From positions 85,927 through 149,926 of the forward strand of contig NZ_BATJ01000012.1 in NCBI RefSeq assembly GCF_000467125.1: a stretch of DNA of 64,000 bases. The letters are read 5' to 3'. Each line of letters begins with the position of its first letter. The first letter of the stretch is position 1. Both the position numbers and the translations under genes were made by a program. The notes below the pieces were generated by a model, which did not search any database, had not been told where the DNA came from, and saw only the letters and a list, made by a program, of their open reading frames with translations. The stretch comes from Vibrio proteolyticus NBRC 13287 (GTDB lineage Bacteria; Pseudomonadota; Gammaproteobacteria; Enterobacterales; Vibrionaceae). Shown here piece by piece: positions 17,897 to 27,007 of the stretch.

Positions 17897-18874
17897 TTAC
17901 AGCGGATTTTTGCGACTTGGCAGGAACACTTCGCCCAACATACAACGCACGCTGCCGCCACCGATGTCTTCAATGGTTTTCACATTAAAGGGCAGCAGTT
18001 TACCGTGACTCGACAACTGTGCGCGCTGCGCGGGTGAGAACGCATCAAACGCCGACTGAGACATCGCAATCACTTTGTCACCATTGACCGTTTCCAACTG
18101 CAGAATATTGCCGCAGAAACGGTTCATTTGATCTATCGAAATCGAGATCACCTGCTTGTCTTTGGCCAGTGATTTGAGCACGAAACGGCGTTCAAACTCC
18201 GGGATCACTTCATCACAGATCACGCAGAATCCTTCGCCAATCGCCATCATCACATTGGTGTGATAAATCGGATGGCCAGACGGCAATGCAGTCTGGAACG
18301 ACACCACGCGTGAATAACCGATGCGCTCAGCATAATCTTCCAGCACTTCGCGATCACAACGTTGAGACAACGCCGCGTAAATTGTCCGGTTAACGTGATC
18401 AATCACCATCACGCCGGTACTTTCCAGGTGCGCATTGCTGTTGAGATAATCGACCAGTGAGTCCTGATGACTGACCAAACGGCCTGCGTCACTTAATGCC
18501 TCAACTAACGCATCAGGGCGAACTTCCTGCTGACGGTTCTGACACGCCATTGGGAACGTATAAAAGCCGCCTTCCGCCGTGGTACTGAACCAGTTATTCG
18601 GAAAAACCGCATCAGGCGTTTCCACTGCCGAAAGCGGATAATCAAACTCAACAACCTGCACGCCTTCACGGCGTAACGTGGCCACCATCGCATCAAATTC
18701 AGCCATTGCTTGCTGGCGTACCTGGCTATCGCTCAGGTCAACCTGATGCTGGAATTCATTGTCCTGAGCCGTCTCTGCGTTATACTTGAACTCCTTCGGC
18801 GGCACCATCACCACACAATTGGCGTTCTGGACGGTCTGGTAATCCGGACTTAATTTTTCTTGTTCCTGCAACAT
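17897..18874 (-). CDS. ctlX: CtlX-type citrulline/arginine-deiminase-fold hydrolase
   Basis: A 325-aa guanidino-modifying-fold protein. The family marks are PDAVFPNNWFS (near residues 87-97), an internal HTNVMM, and the terminal GGGSVRCM with the nucleophilic cysteine about 15 residues from the end. This subgroup is annotated as citrulline utilisation hydrolase or arginine-deiminase-related; its reaction is less settled than that of ArcA. Unlike true arginine deiminase there is no alpha-helical insertion. Its presence near speAB adds another arginine/citrulline enzyme to the region. Confidence 0.82.
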   Translation of the reverse strand: MLQEQEKLSPDYQTVQNANCVVMVPPKEFKYNAETAQDNEFQHQVDLSDSQVRQQAMAEFDAMVATLRREGVQVVEFDYPLSAVETPDAVFPNNWFSTTAEGGFYTFPMACQNRQQEVRPDALVEALSDAGRLVSHQDSLVDYLNSNAHLESTGVMVIDHVNRTIYAALSQRCDREVLEDYAERIGYSRVVSFQTALPSGHPIYHTNVMMAIGEGFCVICDEVIPEFERRFVLKSLAKDKQVISISIDQMNRFCGNILQLETVNGDKVIAMSQSAFDAFSPAQRAQLSSHGKLLPFNVKTIEDIGGGSVRCMLGEVFLPSRKNPL

Positions 18875-19202
18875 GTTCGGATACTCATCTCTTCACTAAA
18901 TTTATTCAGATTGTAAACATATTGTTAAGCCTGATTTTGCTGAATTTCAGACTTTCATCATCCAAAACTTAACGATTTAACTGAATAAAAACCATTTTAC
19001 AGTAATTTTCACTGCCACCAAGACGGAATATTTGCGTTGCTCGCATATTATGCAAGTGAATGAAGTGGGAAAACCTGCCTAAATGTGCACATTTCATATA
19101 CAATTGCAGCACTCTGCCTGATCAATACACCCAATAACCCCCTTGACGGATACAAACACCATGAGGTGACAGGCTGATGACGTTGGCTTTTTAGGACGAA
19201 TT
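18875..19202. promoter_or_regulatory. Divergent promoter region between ctlX and the ABC exporter
   Basis: 328 bases without a gene, AT-rich near ctlX. It must hold both divergent promoters. I see no clear operator or hairpin. Confidence 0.5.
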
Positions 19203-21056
19203 ATGTTTAAGAAATTTGAAGGATTCACCCAACCTTTCCCCGACAAAGAACCGGAACAACCGCCTGCAGGTATTTTCGCGTTTTGTCGTTACTACACGCG
19301 CGGCTTTGAAATTCCACTGCTGATCATGTCTTTAATGGCCACCGTGGTGGCGATCGTCGAAGTATCGCTGTTTGGCGCAATGGGCAATCTGGTTGACTGG
19401 TTGTCGAGCAGTAACCCTGAGACCTTTTGGCAAGACAATCGCAGTGACTTGATGTTTTACGGCGGCTTGCTGTTGGTGGTCATGCCGGTATTGGTTGTCG
19501 GCTACTCACTGCTGGTCCATCAGACATTGCTTGGTAACTATCCCATGTCGATTCGTTGGCTGGCGCATCGCTACCTGCTCAAGCAAAGCCTCAACTTCTA
19601 CCAGGATGACTTTGCCGGCCGCGTCGCCACTAAAGTAATGCAGACGTCACTGGCGGTGCGGGAAACCGTCATGAAGAGCATGGACGTATTTGTGTACGTT
19701 TCCGTGTATTTCACCTCAATCATTGTTTTGCTGGCTCAGGCCGACTGGCGCCTGATGATCCCGATGATGATCTGGCTGTTGTGTTATGTCTCGATTCAGA
19801 TCTACTTTGTTCCGAAGCTCAAACAGGTCGCCTCCGAACAGGCTGATGCCCGCTCGACCATGACCGGCCGCATCGTCGACAGCTACACCAACATCGCCAC
19901 GGTGAAACTGTTTTCACACAGCAAACGGGAAACCCAGTACGCAGAGAAAGGCATGCAGGGTTTTCTGGATACGGTATACCGACAAATGCGTCTGGTCACC
20001 GGCTTTGACGTCGCAGTGGAAATCACCAACTACATTCTGGTGTTCTCGATAGCCGCATTGTCGATCTTCTTGTGGATGGACAACGCCATCTCCATAGGCG
20101 CGATTGCGATTGCCATCAGTCTGGCGCTGCGGATTAATGGGATGTCGATGTGGATCATGTGGGAAGTCGGGGCCTTGTTTGAAAACATGGGTACCGTCGT
20201 CGACGGCATGCGCACCATGGCCAAACCCATCGACATCAAAGACAAACCCGGAGCGAAAGATCTGCAGGTACATCAGGGCGGCATTGAGTTTGATGATGTG
20301 AGTTTTCACTACGGAGAGGAGGCGAAAGGCGTCATCAATCATCTTAACCTCCACATCAAACCGGGAGAAAAAGTCGGCCTGGTGGGCCGTTCTGGCGCGG
20401 GCAAATCGACCTTGGTGAATTTGTTGCTGCGTTTTCACGATGTGGAAGGTGGCCAGATTAAAATTGATGGCCAGGAAATTTCACACGTCACGCAGGACTC
20501 GCTGCGTCGCAACATCGGTATGGTGACTCAGGATACCTCGCTGTTGCACCGCTCAATTCGCGACAACGTGCTGTATGGAAACCCGGATGCGACCGAAGAC
20601 GATCTGCTCCGCGCGACCAAACAGGCCCATGCGCATGAGTTCATTGAGACGCTCAGCGATCCGTTCGGCAACACAGGCTACGACGCTCAGGTTGGCGAGC
20701 GCGGGGTGAAATTGTCCGGTGGCCAGCGTCAGCGTATCGCCATTTCCCGGGTATTGCTGAAAGACGCGCCCTTGCTGGTGCTGGATGAAGCAACCTCAGC
20801 ACTCGACTCAGAAGTCGAGGCCGCTATTCAGGAAAGCCTTTACGAACTGATGGAAGGCAAAACCGTGATCGCGATTGCCCACCGCCTATCCACCATCGCC
20901 GCCATGGATCGCCTGATCGTGCTCGACAAAGGTCACATCGTCGAGCAAGGCACTCATCAGGAATTGCTGGCAGCCAATGGCATCTACGCGCAATTGTGGG
21001 CGCACCAGACCGGCGGTTTCCTTGGCGAACAAGAGCCGGAGCAGCAAAGTGCATAA
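19203..21056 (+). CDS. ABC-type exporter, fused membrane and ATPase domains
   Basis: A 617-aa half-transporter. Six transmembrane helices lie in residues about 35-320, then the nucleotide-binding domain with Walker A GRSGAGKST (near 397-405), signature LSGGQRQR, Walker B LLVLDEATS and the H-loop in AHRLST. The overall layout is that of MsbA/LmrA-type multidrug or lipid exporters working as homodimers. Monocistronic with its own terminator; substrate unknown. Confidence 0.92.
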   Translation: MFKKFEGFTQPFPDKEPEQPPAGIFAFCRYYTRGFEIPLLIMSLMATVVAIVEVSLFGAMGNLVDWLSSSNPETFWQDNRSDLMFYGGLLLVVMPVLVVGYSLLVHQTLLGNYPMSIRWLAHRYLLKQSLNFYQDDFAGRVATKVMQTSLAVRETVMKSMDVFVYVSVYFTSIIVLLAQADWRLMIPMMIWLLCYVSIQIYFVPKLKQVASEQADARSTMTGRIVDSYTNIATVKLFSHSKRETQYAEKGMQGFLDTVYRQMRLVTGFDVAVEITNYILVFSIAALSIFLWMDNAISIGAIAIAISLALRINGMSMWIMWEVGALFENMGTVVDGMRTMAKPIDIKDKPGAKDLQVHQGGIEFDDVSFHYGEEAKGVINHLNLHIKPGEKVGLVGRSGAGKSTLVNLLLRFHDVEGGQIKIDGQEISHVTQDSLRRNIGMVTQDTSLLHRSIRDNVLYGNPDATEDDLLRATKQAHAHEFIETLSDPFGNTGYDAQVGERGVKLSGGQRQRIAISRVLLKDAPLLVLDEATSALDSEVEAAIQESLYELMEGKTVIAIAHRLSTIAAMDRLIVLDKGHIVEQGTHQELLAANGIYAQLWAHQTGGFLGEQEPEQQSA

Positions 21057-21072
21057 CTCACACATCACTGAT

Positions 21073-21101
21073 AACGGCGGCCTCAGGTCGCCGTTTTTAT
21101 T
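21073..21101 (+). terminator. Terminator after the ABC exporter
   Basis: AACGGC/GCCGTT stem around an 11-base loop, followed by TTTTTA. It lies within the 3' end of the opposing AraC gene's flank. Confidence 0.7.
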
Positions 21102-21882
21102 GCGGCAGTGTTCTGAGATATTGTTTGGGCGAAATGCCAAACCAGTGACTGAAACGCTGGCTGAATCGCTCTGGCGATTGATATCCGCACGCCAGCGCCA
21201 GAGCGAGCTGTTGACGCTCCCCCCCTTGCATTAACGCCAGTGCATGGTTCATTCTGACCTGCAGCAAAACATCCCGAAAGCGGGTATCGTGCTTTTTCAA
21301 ACGGCGAATCAATGTCGCCCGGCTGATGGCAAAATACTGACATACCTGCTCCATCGAATGCGCTTCATCCGGCGCTCGACTCAAATAACGAATCAACCGC
21401 ACCAGCAGCGAGTCCTCTTCTGCTGGGAACAGCAGATGTAAGCGACCGTGTTCCGCCAACTGTTGATAGAGGGCGTTTAACCAATGGGTCTGTGTCGCGA
21501 GGCTGTAGCGCGATACATCAAGCTGACTCAGGTGGCGCAGCGTCTCTTGCAGAGCTTTATCCAGTTTTAACAGCGCCCCGCTCCTGTCCGCGGCGCAGCA
21601 ACGGCTATACTCCAGCATGTCACGAGCGGGCGCGATGTGAAAGCTCACTTGCAGAGAACAAAACCGGCCCTGCGCCGGCCGGTTTTCAAAACTGAGCCGC
21701 TCACGAGCAGACACCAGCAACATCATCCCCGCCTCAATGTCGGCTGTCTGGTGCGTCTGAAACACACGCTTACTGCCCGCTTGAATCCAGAACAGCGAAG
21801 GCACCAGCACCGCGACATTACGCAAATGTTGCGGATGCAACCCCTGATAATAACTGACTGAAAAGGCCCGCTCTGTCATCAC
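21097..21882 (-). CDS. AraC-family transcriptional regulator
   Basis: A 261-aa regulator. The C-terminal third carries the two AraC helix-turn-helix motifs (VCQYFAISRATLIRRLKK and LALACGYQSPERFSQRFSHWFG, ending PKQYLRTL). The N-terminal domain shows no recognisable cupin motif. It starts 7 bases after the PEBP gene on the same strand, so the two form an operon. Confidence 0.88.
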   Translation of the reverse strand: MMTERAFSVSYYQGLHPQHLRNVAVLVPSLFWIQAGSKRVFQTHQTADIEAGMMLLVSARERLSFENRPAQGRFCSLQVSFHIAPARDMLEYSRCCAADRSGALLKLDKALQETLRHLSQLDVSRYSLATQTHWLNALYQQLAEHGRLHLLFPAEEDSLLVRLIRYLSRAPDEAHSMEQVCQYFAISRATLIRRLKKHDTRFRDVLLQVRMNHALALMQGGERQQLALALACGYQSPERFSQRFSHWFGISPKQYLRTLPQ

Positions 21883-21889
21883 GCCTCCT

Positions 21890-22423
21890 TTAACGAGAAT
21901 AGGTGGCCGTCAACGTTGCTTGATCCAAAGCCATACTATTGAGCATGTACCCGGCCAACGCTGGCGAGGCACTCTCAGGCAGATCCAGAGTTTCAACCGG
22001 CAACGCCCAGACGGTAAACTGGTAGCGATGCATACCATGGCCTTGTGGTGGGCACACACCGCCAAACCCCGGATGACCGTAATCGTTGCGCAGCTCCACG
22101 GCACCTAACTTGCCCAAATCCGCCCCTTTGGCCAACACGGTTACCTTCGCTGGAATATCCACCGCACTCCAGTGCCACCAGCCGCTGCCTGTGGGCGCAT
22201 CGGGATCGTAAGCCGTGACCGCAAAACTCTTGGTACCCTTGGGCGCCCCGCTCCAGCTCAGTTGCGGCGAATGATTCTTACCCGCACAACCAAATCCCTG
22301 AAACTCGAATTCCGCCCGCATCGGCTGGCCTTCCTGGATGTCCTGACTGTGCAACTGCAAGGCGAAAGTCGGCAGCGACGTCAGAGATGAAGCGGCGATC
22401 AACGCCAATAAAGTGGGTTTCAT
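21890..22423 (-). CDS. Secreted YbhB/YbcL-family (PEBP) protein
   Basis: A 177-aa phosphatidylethanolamine-binding-protein homologue with a signal peptide (residues 1 to about 21, ending TFA). The PEBP core motifs are seen: SPQLSWSGAP, YDPDAPTGSGWWHW, and GYGHPGFGG-like GHPGFGGVCPPQGHGMHRY. Function in bacteria is not established. Ribosome site GGAGAACATC precedes the ATG. In operon with the AraC regulator. Confidence 0.9.
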   Translation of the reverse strand: MKPTLLALIAASSLTSLPTFALQLHSQDIQEGQPMRAEFEFQGFGCAGKNHSPQLSWSGAPKGTKSFAVTAYDPDAPTGSGWWHWSAVDIPAKVTVLAKGADLGKLGAVELRNDYGHPGFGGVCPPQGHGMHRYQFTVWALPVETLDLPESASPALAGYMLNSMALDQATLTATYSR

Positions 22424-22628
22424 GATGTTCTCCTCAAATGAAAGTGGACCTACATCCTAACCACTCGCCAACAATAAATAGTGACTGTAAGTATCCAAAT
22501 AGTCCATAGAATAAACATTTCTGATACTTTTCGTTGCATCCTGACTTATCTTGCTGCGAAGACCTTGTCACACCGCGGGGGCATTAATATACTCTTGCTC
22601 CATCTATTCCCCTTATCGATAAGTCCAC

Positions 22629-23333
22629 ATGAACAAGAGCTTACTGACGAATATTGTTGCTATCGCCGTTTTGGCCGGTGGTTATCAGTTTGACAACCAG
22701 ATCGCATTTTACGCTGGTCTGTTCGCTTTCTCCGGCGCCATCACCAACTGGCTGGCTGTGCATATGCTGTTTGAAAAAGTGCCCGGCTTGTATGGCTCTG
22801 GCGTGATTCCCGTTCGATTCGAAGAGTTTAAAGCCGCAATTAAAACTCTGATGATGGAGCAATTTTTCACCGACACCAATATCGACCGGTTTCTGAACAA
22901 AGAGATGTCCGGCGATAAAACATTGGATCTGGAGCCCGTGATCGCTAACGTCGATTTTAATCCGACCTTCGATTCGCTGGTGGAAGTAATTGCTAACTCT
23001 CCGTTTGGTGGCATGCTGGCGATGTTTGGCGGCACCGAGGCACTGCAACCACTCAAAGAACCGTTTGTCGAAAAAATGCAGGCATCCGTCATTGAAATCA
23101 GCCAGAGCGACAATGTCAAAGCGGCGCTGAAAGAGCAGTTGGAATCGCCGGCGATGATGGATGAGATCAAGCACAATATCGAAAACATCATCGATCAGCG
23201 CCTCAATGAGCTGACACCTCAACTGGTCAAGGAGATCGTGCAGAAGATGATTAAGCAGCACTTAGGCTGGCTGGTGGTCTGGGGCGGCGTGCTCGGTGGC
23301 CTGATTGGAGTACTGACCGCTCTGGTTGCCTGA
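22629..23333 (+). CDS. DUF445 membrane protein
   Basis: A 234-aa protein of the DUF445 family: two N-terminal hydrophobic helices (residues 4-45, with the FSGAITNWLAVHMLF motif), a soluble helical middle rich in Lys/Glu, and a C-terminal hydrophobic helix (215-234). Role unknown; likely inner-membrane. Monocistronic with a strong terminator 10 bases after the stop. Confidence 0.88.
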   Translation: MNKSLLTNIVAIAVLAGGYQFDNQIAFYAGLFAFSGAITNWLAVHMLFEKVPGLYGSGVIPVRFEEFKAAIKTLMMEQFFTDTNIDRFLNKEMSGDKTLDLEPVIANVDFNPTFDSLVEVIANSPFGGMLAMFGGTEALQPLKEPFVEKMQASVIEISQSDNVKAALKEQLESPAMMDEIKHNIENIIDQRLNELTPQLVKEIVQKMIKQHLGWLVVWGGVLGGLIGVLTALVA

Positions 23334-23343
23334 TAACCGGATG

Positions 23344-23373
23344 AAAAAAGCCGCTCAACCGAGCGGCTTTTTT
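23344..23373 (+). terminator. Terminator after the DUF445 gene
   Basis: AAAAAAGCCGCTC/GAGCGGCTTTTTT with an AACC loop; symmetric, so it may also stop the opposing small ORF and BASS transcript. Confidence 0.9.
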
Positions 23374-23387
23374 AAACCAACTTATCC

Positions 23388-23516
23388 TTAACGCCCACTG
23401 AGCGCCTGAATCAGCCTCAGGTGCCAGGTGATTTCACCGTACGACAGCAAGTCAAACAGGGTAAAAAACACCACACAGATGATCGCCAGTTTTATCAGTC
23501 TTTTTACTATTAACAT
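23388..23516 (-). CDS. Small membrane protein, 42 aa, downstream of the BASS transporter
   Basis: A short frame starts with ATG at 23516 behind a good ribosome site (CGGAGAGAAAG) and ends TAA at 23388. The product has a basic N-terminus (MLIVKRLIK), one hydrophobic helix (about residues 7-22, LAIICVVFFTLF) and a short polar tail ending in SGR. It begins 24 bases after the stop of the transporter gene on the same strand, so it is probably co-transcribed. I do not recognise it; small single-span proteins next to transporters sometimes modulate them. Confidence 0.6.
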   Translation of the reverse strand: MLIVKRLIKLAIICVVFFTLFDLLSYGEITWHLRLIQALSGR

Positions 23517-23540
23517 CTTTCTCTCCGGGAGCACTACTTT

Positions 23541-24476
23541 TCAGGACTCCGTCATCACCGCATCACAACCACTCTGACGTCGCGACCAATACCCGGCCAG
23601 CGCTGAACCACTGATATTATGCCAGATAGAAAATATCGATCCGGCGATCGCGGTACCGGGGGCAAAAAATTTCATCGCCAACGCCGTTGCCAGTCCGGAA
23701 TTTTGTAACCCGACTTCAAATGCGATTGTCCGGCACACTCGTTTATCAAAGCCCAACATTAAGGTGACCCAATACCCGGCCGCCAAACCAATCGCATTAT
23801 GCATCATGACAGCCACCAGCACCACGGGGCCAACTTCCCGGAGTTTACCGGCCGTCAGTGCCACGACAATCGCGATGATGAAGACAATCACGGCCATTGA
23901 AATAAGCGGCAGAAACAGCGCAACCCGCTCGACCAGCCGATGCAGATACGTGTTGACCACCACGCCCACCACCACCGGCAGCAACACCACTTTGAGCAGG
24001 CTGACAAACATGCCCGCCACGGGAATATCCACGCTCTGCCCAGCGAGCAATTCCACCAGCAAAGGAGTCACCGCCACCCCGATCAAGGTGCTCAGTGCCG
24101 TCATGCTGATGGACAGCGCCACGTCACCTTTCGCCAGGAAGCACATCACGTTGCTGGCGGTGCCGCCCGCCACGCAACCGACCAGAATCATCCCCACCGT
24201 TAGAGTTGGGTCAAATTGCATAACGCGAGCAACCAGTAACGCCACCAGCGGCATCACGGTGAACTGCAGCGCGACACCAACGGTCACCGCGGCACGATTC
24301 TTTAGTACATTGGCAAAATCTGCCGGCTTGAGCGTCAATCCCATCGACAGCATGATGACAGCCAGTAGCGGCACAATCAGAGGTTTAAAGTCGACAAACC
24401 AGTGAGGCTGAAACAACGCGGCCGCCGACAACAATACCGCCCAAAGCGGAAAGAGATTAGTGATCATCCTTAACAT
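23541..24476 (-). CDS. Bile acid:sodium symporter (BASS) family transporter
   Basis: A 311-aa polytopic membrane protein with nine to ten helices. Family motifs include MLSMGLTLKPADF (near residues 41-53), GCVAGGTASNVMCF (near 100-113) and the EVGLQNSGLA sodium-site segment. BASS proteins move organic anions with sodium; the bacterial substrate is not predictable. Two close starts (24476 and 24467) both have AAGG upstream. Confidence 0.9.
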   Translation of the reverse strand: MLRMITNLFPLWAVLLSAAALFQPHWFVDFKPLIVPLLAVIMLSMGLTLKPADFANVLKNRAAVTVGVALQFTVMPLVALLVARVMQFDPTLTVGMILVGCVAGGTASNVMCFLAKGDVALSISMTALSTLIGVAVTPLLVELLAGQSVDIPVAGMFVSLLKVVLLPVVVGVVVNTYLHRLVERVALFLPLISMAVIVFIIAIVVALTAGKLREVGPVVLVAVMMHNAIGLAAGYWVTLMLGFDKRVCRTIAFEVGLQNSGLATALAMKFFAPGTAIAGSIFSIWHNISGSALAGYWSRRQSGCDAVMTES

Positions 24477-24618
24477 CAGAACCTTATCCTTGCAGATCGT
24501 TTCAAGCAGTAGCGCCGCAGCGCCTTACCGTAGAACCGATAAATACCGAGCGCCTATCTAACCAAAATTGCTCTCTGCCGTCGATACTATTAACAAAAGG
24601 ATAAGCGTCTGAGAGCAA

Positions 24619-24647
24619 ACGGCGTCCGAATTAACCGCAGACGCCGT
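24619..24647 (-). terminator. Hairpin downstream of the thiol-redox operon
   Basis: ACGGCGTC/GACGCCGT, 8 bp, 36 bases past the stop of the last redox gene. The U-tract is poor, so termination may be partial. Confidence 0.45.
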
Positions 24648-24682
24648 GCATAACAAAAGCCGTGAAAGACCTTGCCGAACCG

Positions 24683-25582
24683 TTAAGGTAACTCGCCCCG
24701 CGCTGTGATGCGCCCACGCGGATTGACCTCAATCTGATACGGTGTGGCATGCACGCCATAGGCGTGGAATATCGCGTTGCCGTGATCAAAGATCAACGGA
24801 ATATCCAGTTTCATGCGCTTGGCAAAGTCGTTTGCCACAGACTCATCGACATAAAATGGGCTGATCACTCCCACCCAGGCCCGGTCAGACTCGGACGCCA
24901 CTTTCTGGTTCAGGCGCGCTATTTTATTTTCGCAATCAGGATAGTGGGGCATCGGACACATGGAGTCCAAAAATACCAGCGAGACAGCCTGAGGCTGCAG
25001 GTCGAGCAACGATGCCAGAGAAACGGATTGACCGCTTAGCGTCTGACGATCAAACTTGGGCGCGTTGTCTCCCACATCAGGGCGGCGGTAGTCGGTGGCG
25101 AGTGGGTCAGCTTCGGACACGGCGGCACTGGATGCTGCCGTGCTGGCCACTTTAAGATTGAGCGAACGGCTTAACTCATCATCGCTGCCAGAAAACACCA
25201 CCCGCCCTTCTTCAATCAGCACGTGATGCGGCGTCTGCCAGATTTGCATCTGGTTCATCATGGCAAATCCACGGTCCAGTACCAACGGCGTGACCTGAGG
25301 AAAGAATCGTTGGTAATCTTTCATTTGTGCCTGGGTAATGTTCAGATCCGGCTGGATCCAAACGGTCGGAAACTGGTCCGTAAAAGTATCTGGCAGCGAA
25401 TCGACGTATTTCAGCGCACCGCTTTTGGCATCGTAATTGTCCCAGATGTTGAAAAACACCAGATGCGTATTGTGCGTCAGTTCAATGGATTGGCCGGCGA
25501 CACTCTCAACACGATGCGGCAAACTGGTTGCAGCCGCGGAGAAACACATCAAGCTCAGCGTGATTAGTGTTAGGTAGTTCAT
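24683..25582 (-). CDS. Periplasmic protein with two thioredoxin-like domains, unusual cysteine spacing
   Basis: A 299-aa protein with a signal peptide (to about residue 19). The first half is thioredoxin-like, but where the CxxC should be it reads WDNYDAKS, with no cysteines. The second half is an AhpC/TlpA-like fold (VGDNAPKFDRQTLSG) whose only cysteines are C209 and C217 in CPMPHYPDC, seven residues apart. The start overlaps the end of the TlpA-like gene by 4 bases. It is likely a redox partner of the two upstream proteins; the exact reaction is not deducible. Confidence 0.75.
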   Translation of the reverse strand: MNYLTLITLSLMCFSAAATSLPHRVESVAGQSIELTHNTHLVFFNIWDNYDAKSGALKYVDSLPDTFTDQFPTVWIQPDLNITQAQMKDYQRFFPQVTPLVLDRGFAMMNQMQIWQTPHHVLIEEGRVVFSGSDDELSRSLNLKVASTAASSAAVSEADPLATDYRRPDVGDNAPKFDRQTLSGQSVSLASLLDLQPQAVSLVFLDSMCPMPHYPDCENKIARLNQKVASESDRAWVGVISPFYVDESVANDFAKRMKLDIPLIFDHGNAIFHAYGVHATPYQIEVNPRGRITARGELP

Positions 25583-26094
25583 CGTTGTTCTCCTTGCGGC
25601 TTGTCTTCAGACCAATGTTCGATCATCTGGTCAAGTTGATCCGTGGCAAGAAACGTGCGGTAAGCGATATGGCCGTCGCGGTCAATCAGAATGTGCTGCG
25701 GCGTACCCACCACGTTAAAACTGCGGGTAATGGCGCCATCGGCATCAAACACCACCGGCAGGTCATAACCATTACGCTGCATATAAGCTTGTGCGCCTGC
25801 CGGCGTCTGGTTAAAGCCCACGTTAACGGAAATCACTTCCACCTCGTCCCCGTAATTGTCCTTAATAGACTGCAAATGCGGCATCTCCGCTTTGCAGTAG
25901 TTGCACCACGTCGCCCAGAATTTTAGGTATACCGGCTTTTCGCCACGAAACTGGCTGAGGTCGATACTACGACCAGTGAGTGTTTGAGCCGTGAGTTCCG
26001 GTGCTTGAAGCAGCGCCGCCGCATGGGTTGTGCTGACCAAGCCAAGTTGCAGGGCCGACACCAGCCCAAACGCGCTAAGAAGCGTTTTTTTCAT
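25579..26094 (-). CDS. TlpA-like thioredoxin-fold thiol-disulfide protein
   Basis: 171 aa from the ATG at 26094, which has an AAGGAACTT ribosome site; the frame extends 20 codons further without one. Signal peptide to about residue 25, then a TlpA/ResA fold with active-site WCNYC (C64, C67) and a cis-proline GTPQH loop. It acts in the periplasm as a reductant for other proteins. Middle gene of three, overlapping the next. Confidence 0.9.
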   Translation of the reverse strand: MKKTLLSAFGLVSALQLGLVSTTHAAALLQAPELTAQTLTGRSIDLSQFRGEKPVYLKFWATWCNYCKAEMPHLQSIKDNYGDEVEVISVNVGFNQTPAGAQAYMQRNGYDLPVVFDADGAITRSFNVVGTPQHILIDRDGHIAYRTFLATDQLDQMIEHWSEDKPQGEQR

Positions 26095-26104
26095 AGTAAG
26101 TTCC

Positions 26105-26797
26105 TTATCGTAGGAGGGTAAAAATCTGCCAGAAGAAATAAAAAGACGCGGCAAACATCGGTAATGCCATCAACCATTTGACCACCAACATCCAGCGCCC
26201 CGAGCGTGGAATGGTCGTCAGCAGGCCCGTAAAAGAGCCGGCGGCGATCAGCAAGGCACTCATGCCAAAAGCGAATACGAACATCAGGCTCGCTCCCCAG
26301 GCCGGATTCCCGTCTGCCGCGACGTACATCAGCATCATGCCGAGTACCGGGGAGGTACAGGGCGCCATCACCAGCCCAGATACCGCGCCTGCCAGTAATA
26401 CATTCAGCCAGGCACTTCGCACCGAAATTGCCGTGCTTGTCATCAGGTTGGGCATTGCCACCCATCCCGTCATCCAAAGCGCCATCAGCAGACACAAACC
26501 AGCCACCAACAGCAAAGTCAGTGGATGCGTGGCCACGGTGCCAAACAGTTGCCCACTGCTGGCGGCCAGGTAGCCAAGCAGGCTGTAGACCAGTGCCAAA
26601 CCGAGGACATACAAGAGTGAAAAAGCCACGCTTTGTGATCGTGTGCGGGCCTGGCTGCCCACGACCGAAACCGTGATCGGCAGCATCGGATAAACACACG
26701 GAGTCAGGCTGGTCAGCAGACCGGCGGCAAACACCACAGCGAGTAAATAGAAGGAAGGTTGGCCTTGAAACAGCAACGTCTGAATGGTGGTTTCCAT
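26105..26797 (-). CDS. CcdA/DsbD-type transmembrane electron transporter
   Basis: 230 aa from ATG 26797 (METTIQ), with AGGA upstream. Six transmembrane helices; the two conserved cysteines that shuttle electrons lie in TPCVYP (C34) and APCTSP (C147). It would carry reducing power from cytoplasmic thioredoxin to the periplasmic TlpA-like protein 10 bases downstream. Lacks the DsbD alpha and gamma domains, whose role the two downstream proteins may fill. Confidence 0.9.
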   Translation of the reverse strand: METTIQTLLFQGQPSFYLLAVVFAAGLLTSLTPCVYPMLPITVSVVGSQARTRSQSVAFSLLYVLGLALVYSLLGYLAASSGQLFGTVATHPLTLLLVAGLCLLMALWMTGWVAMPNLMTSTAISVRSAWLNVLLAGAVSGLVMAPCTSPVLGMMLMYVAADGNPAWGASLMFVFAFGMSALLIAAGSFTGLLTTIPRSGRWMLVVKWLMALPMFAASFYFFWQIFTLLR

Positions 26798-27007
26798 CGT
26801 TCGGGTCCTGAGAGCGTGAAGTTGCCTCAAGTTATATCCTGCCTGACTTCCGGCCATATCAGATCGGCCTAAAATCCAGCTAAAATCGAGATAAAATCAT
26901 CTAAAATCCCACCGAAAACGGCCCATAACGATGACCAATACCATTGAGCCCAAACATGGAAGTGATTTACTATTCCGTCACGATTTTTTAAACAGCCGTG
27001 TCCGACT

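Noticed and set aside
19140..19202. 5-codon ORF (MTLAF) just before the ABC exporter
   Set aside because: Too short, no ribosome site and no paired hairpin.
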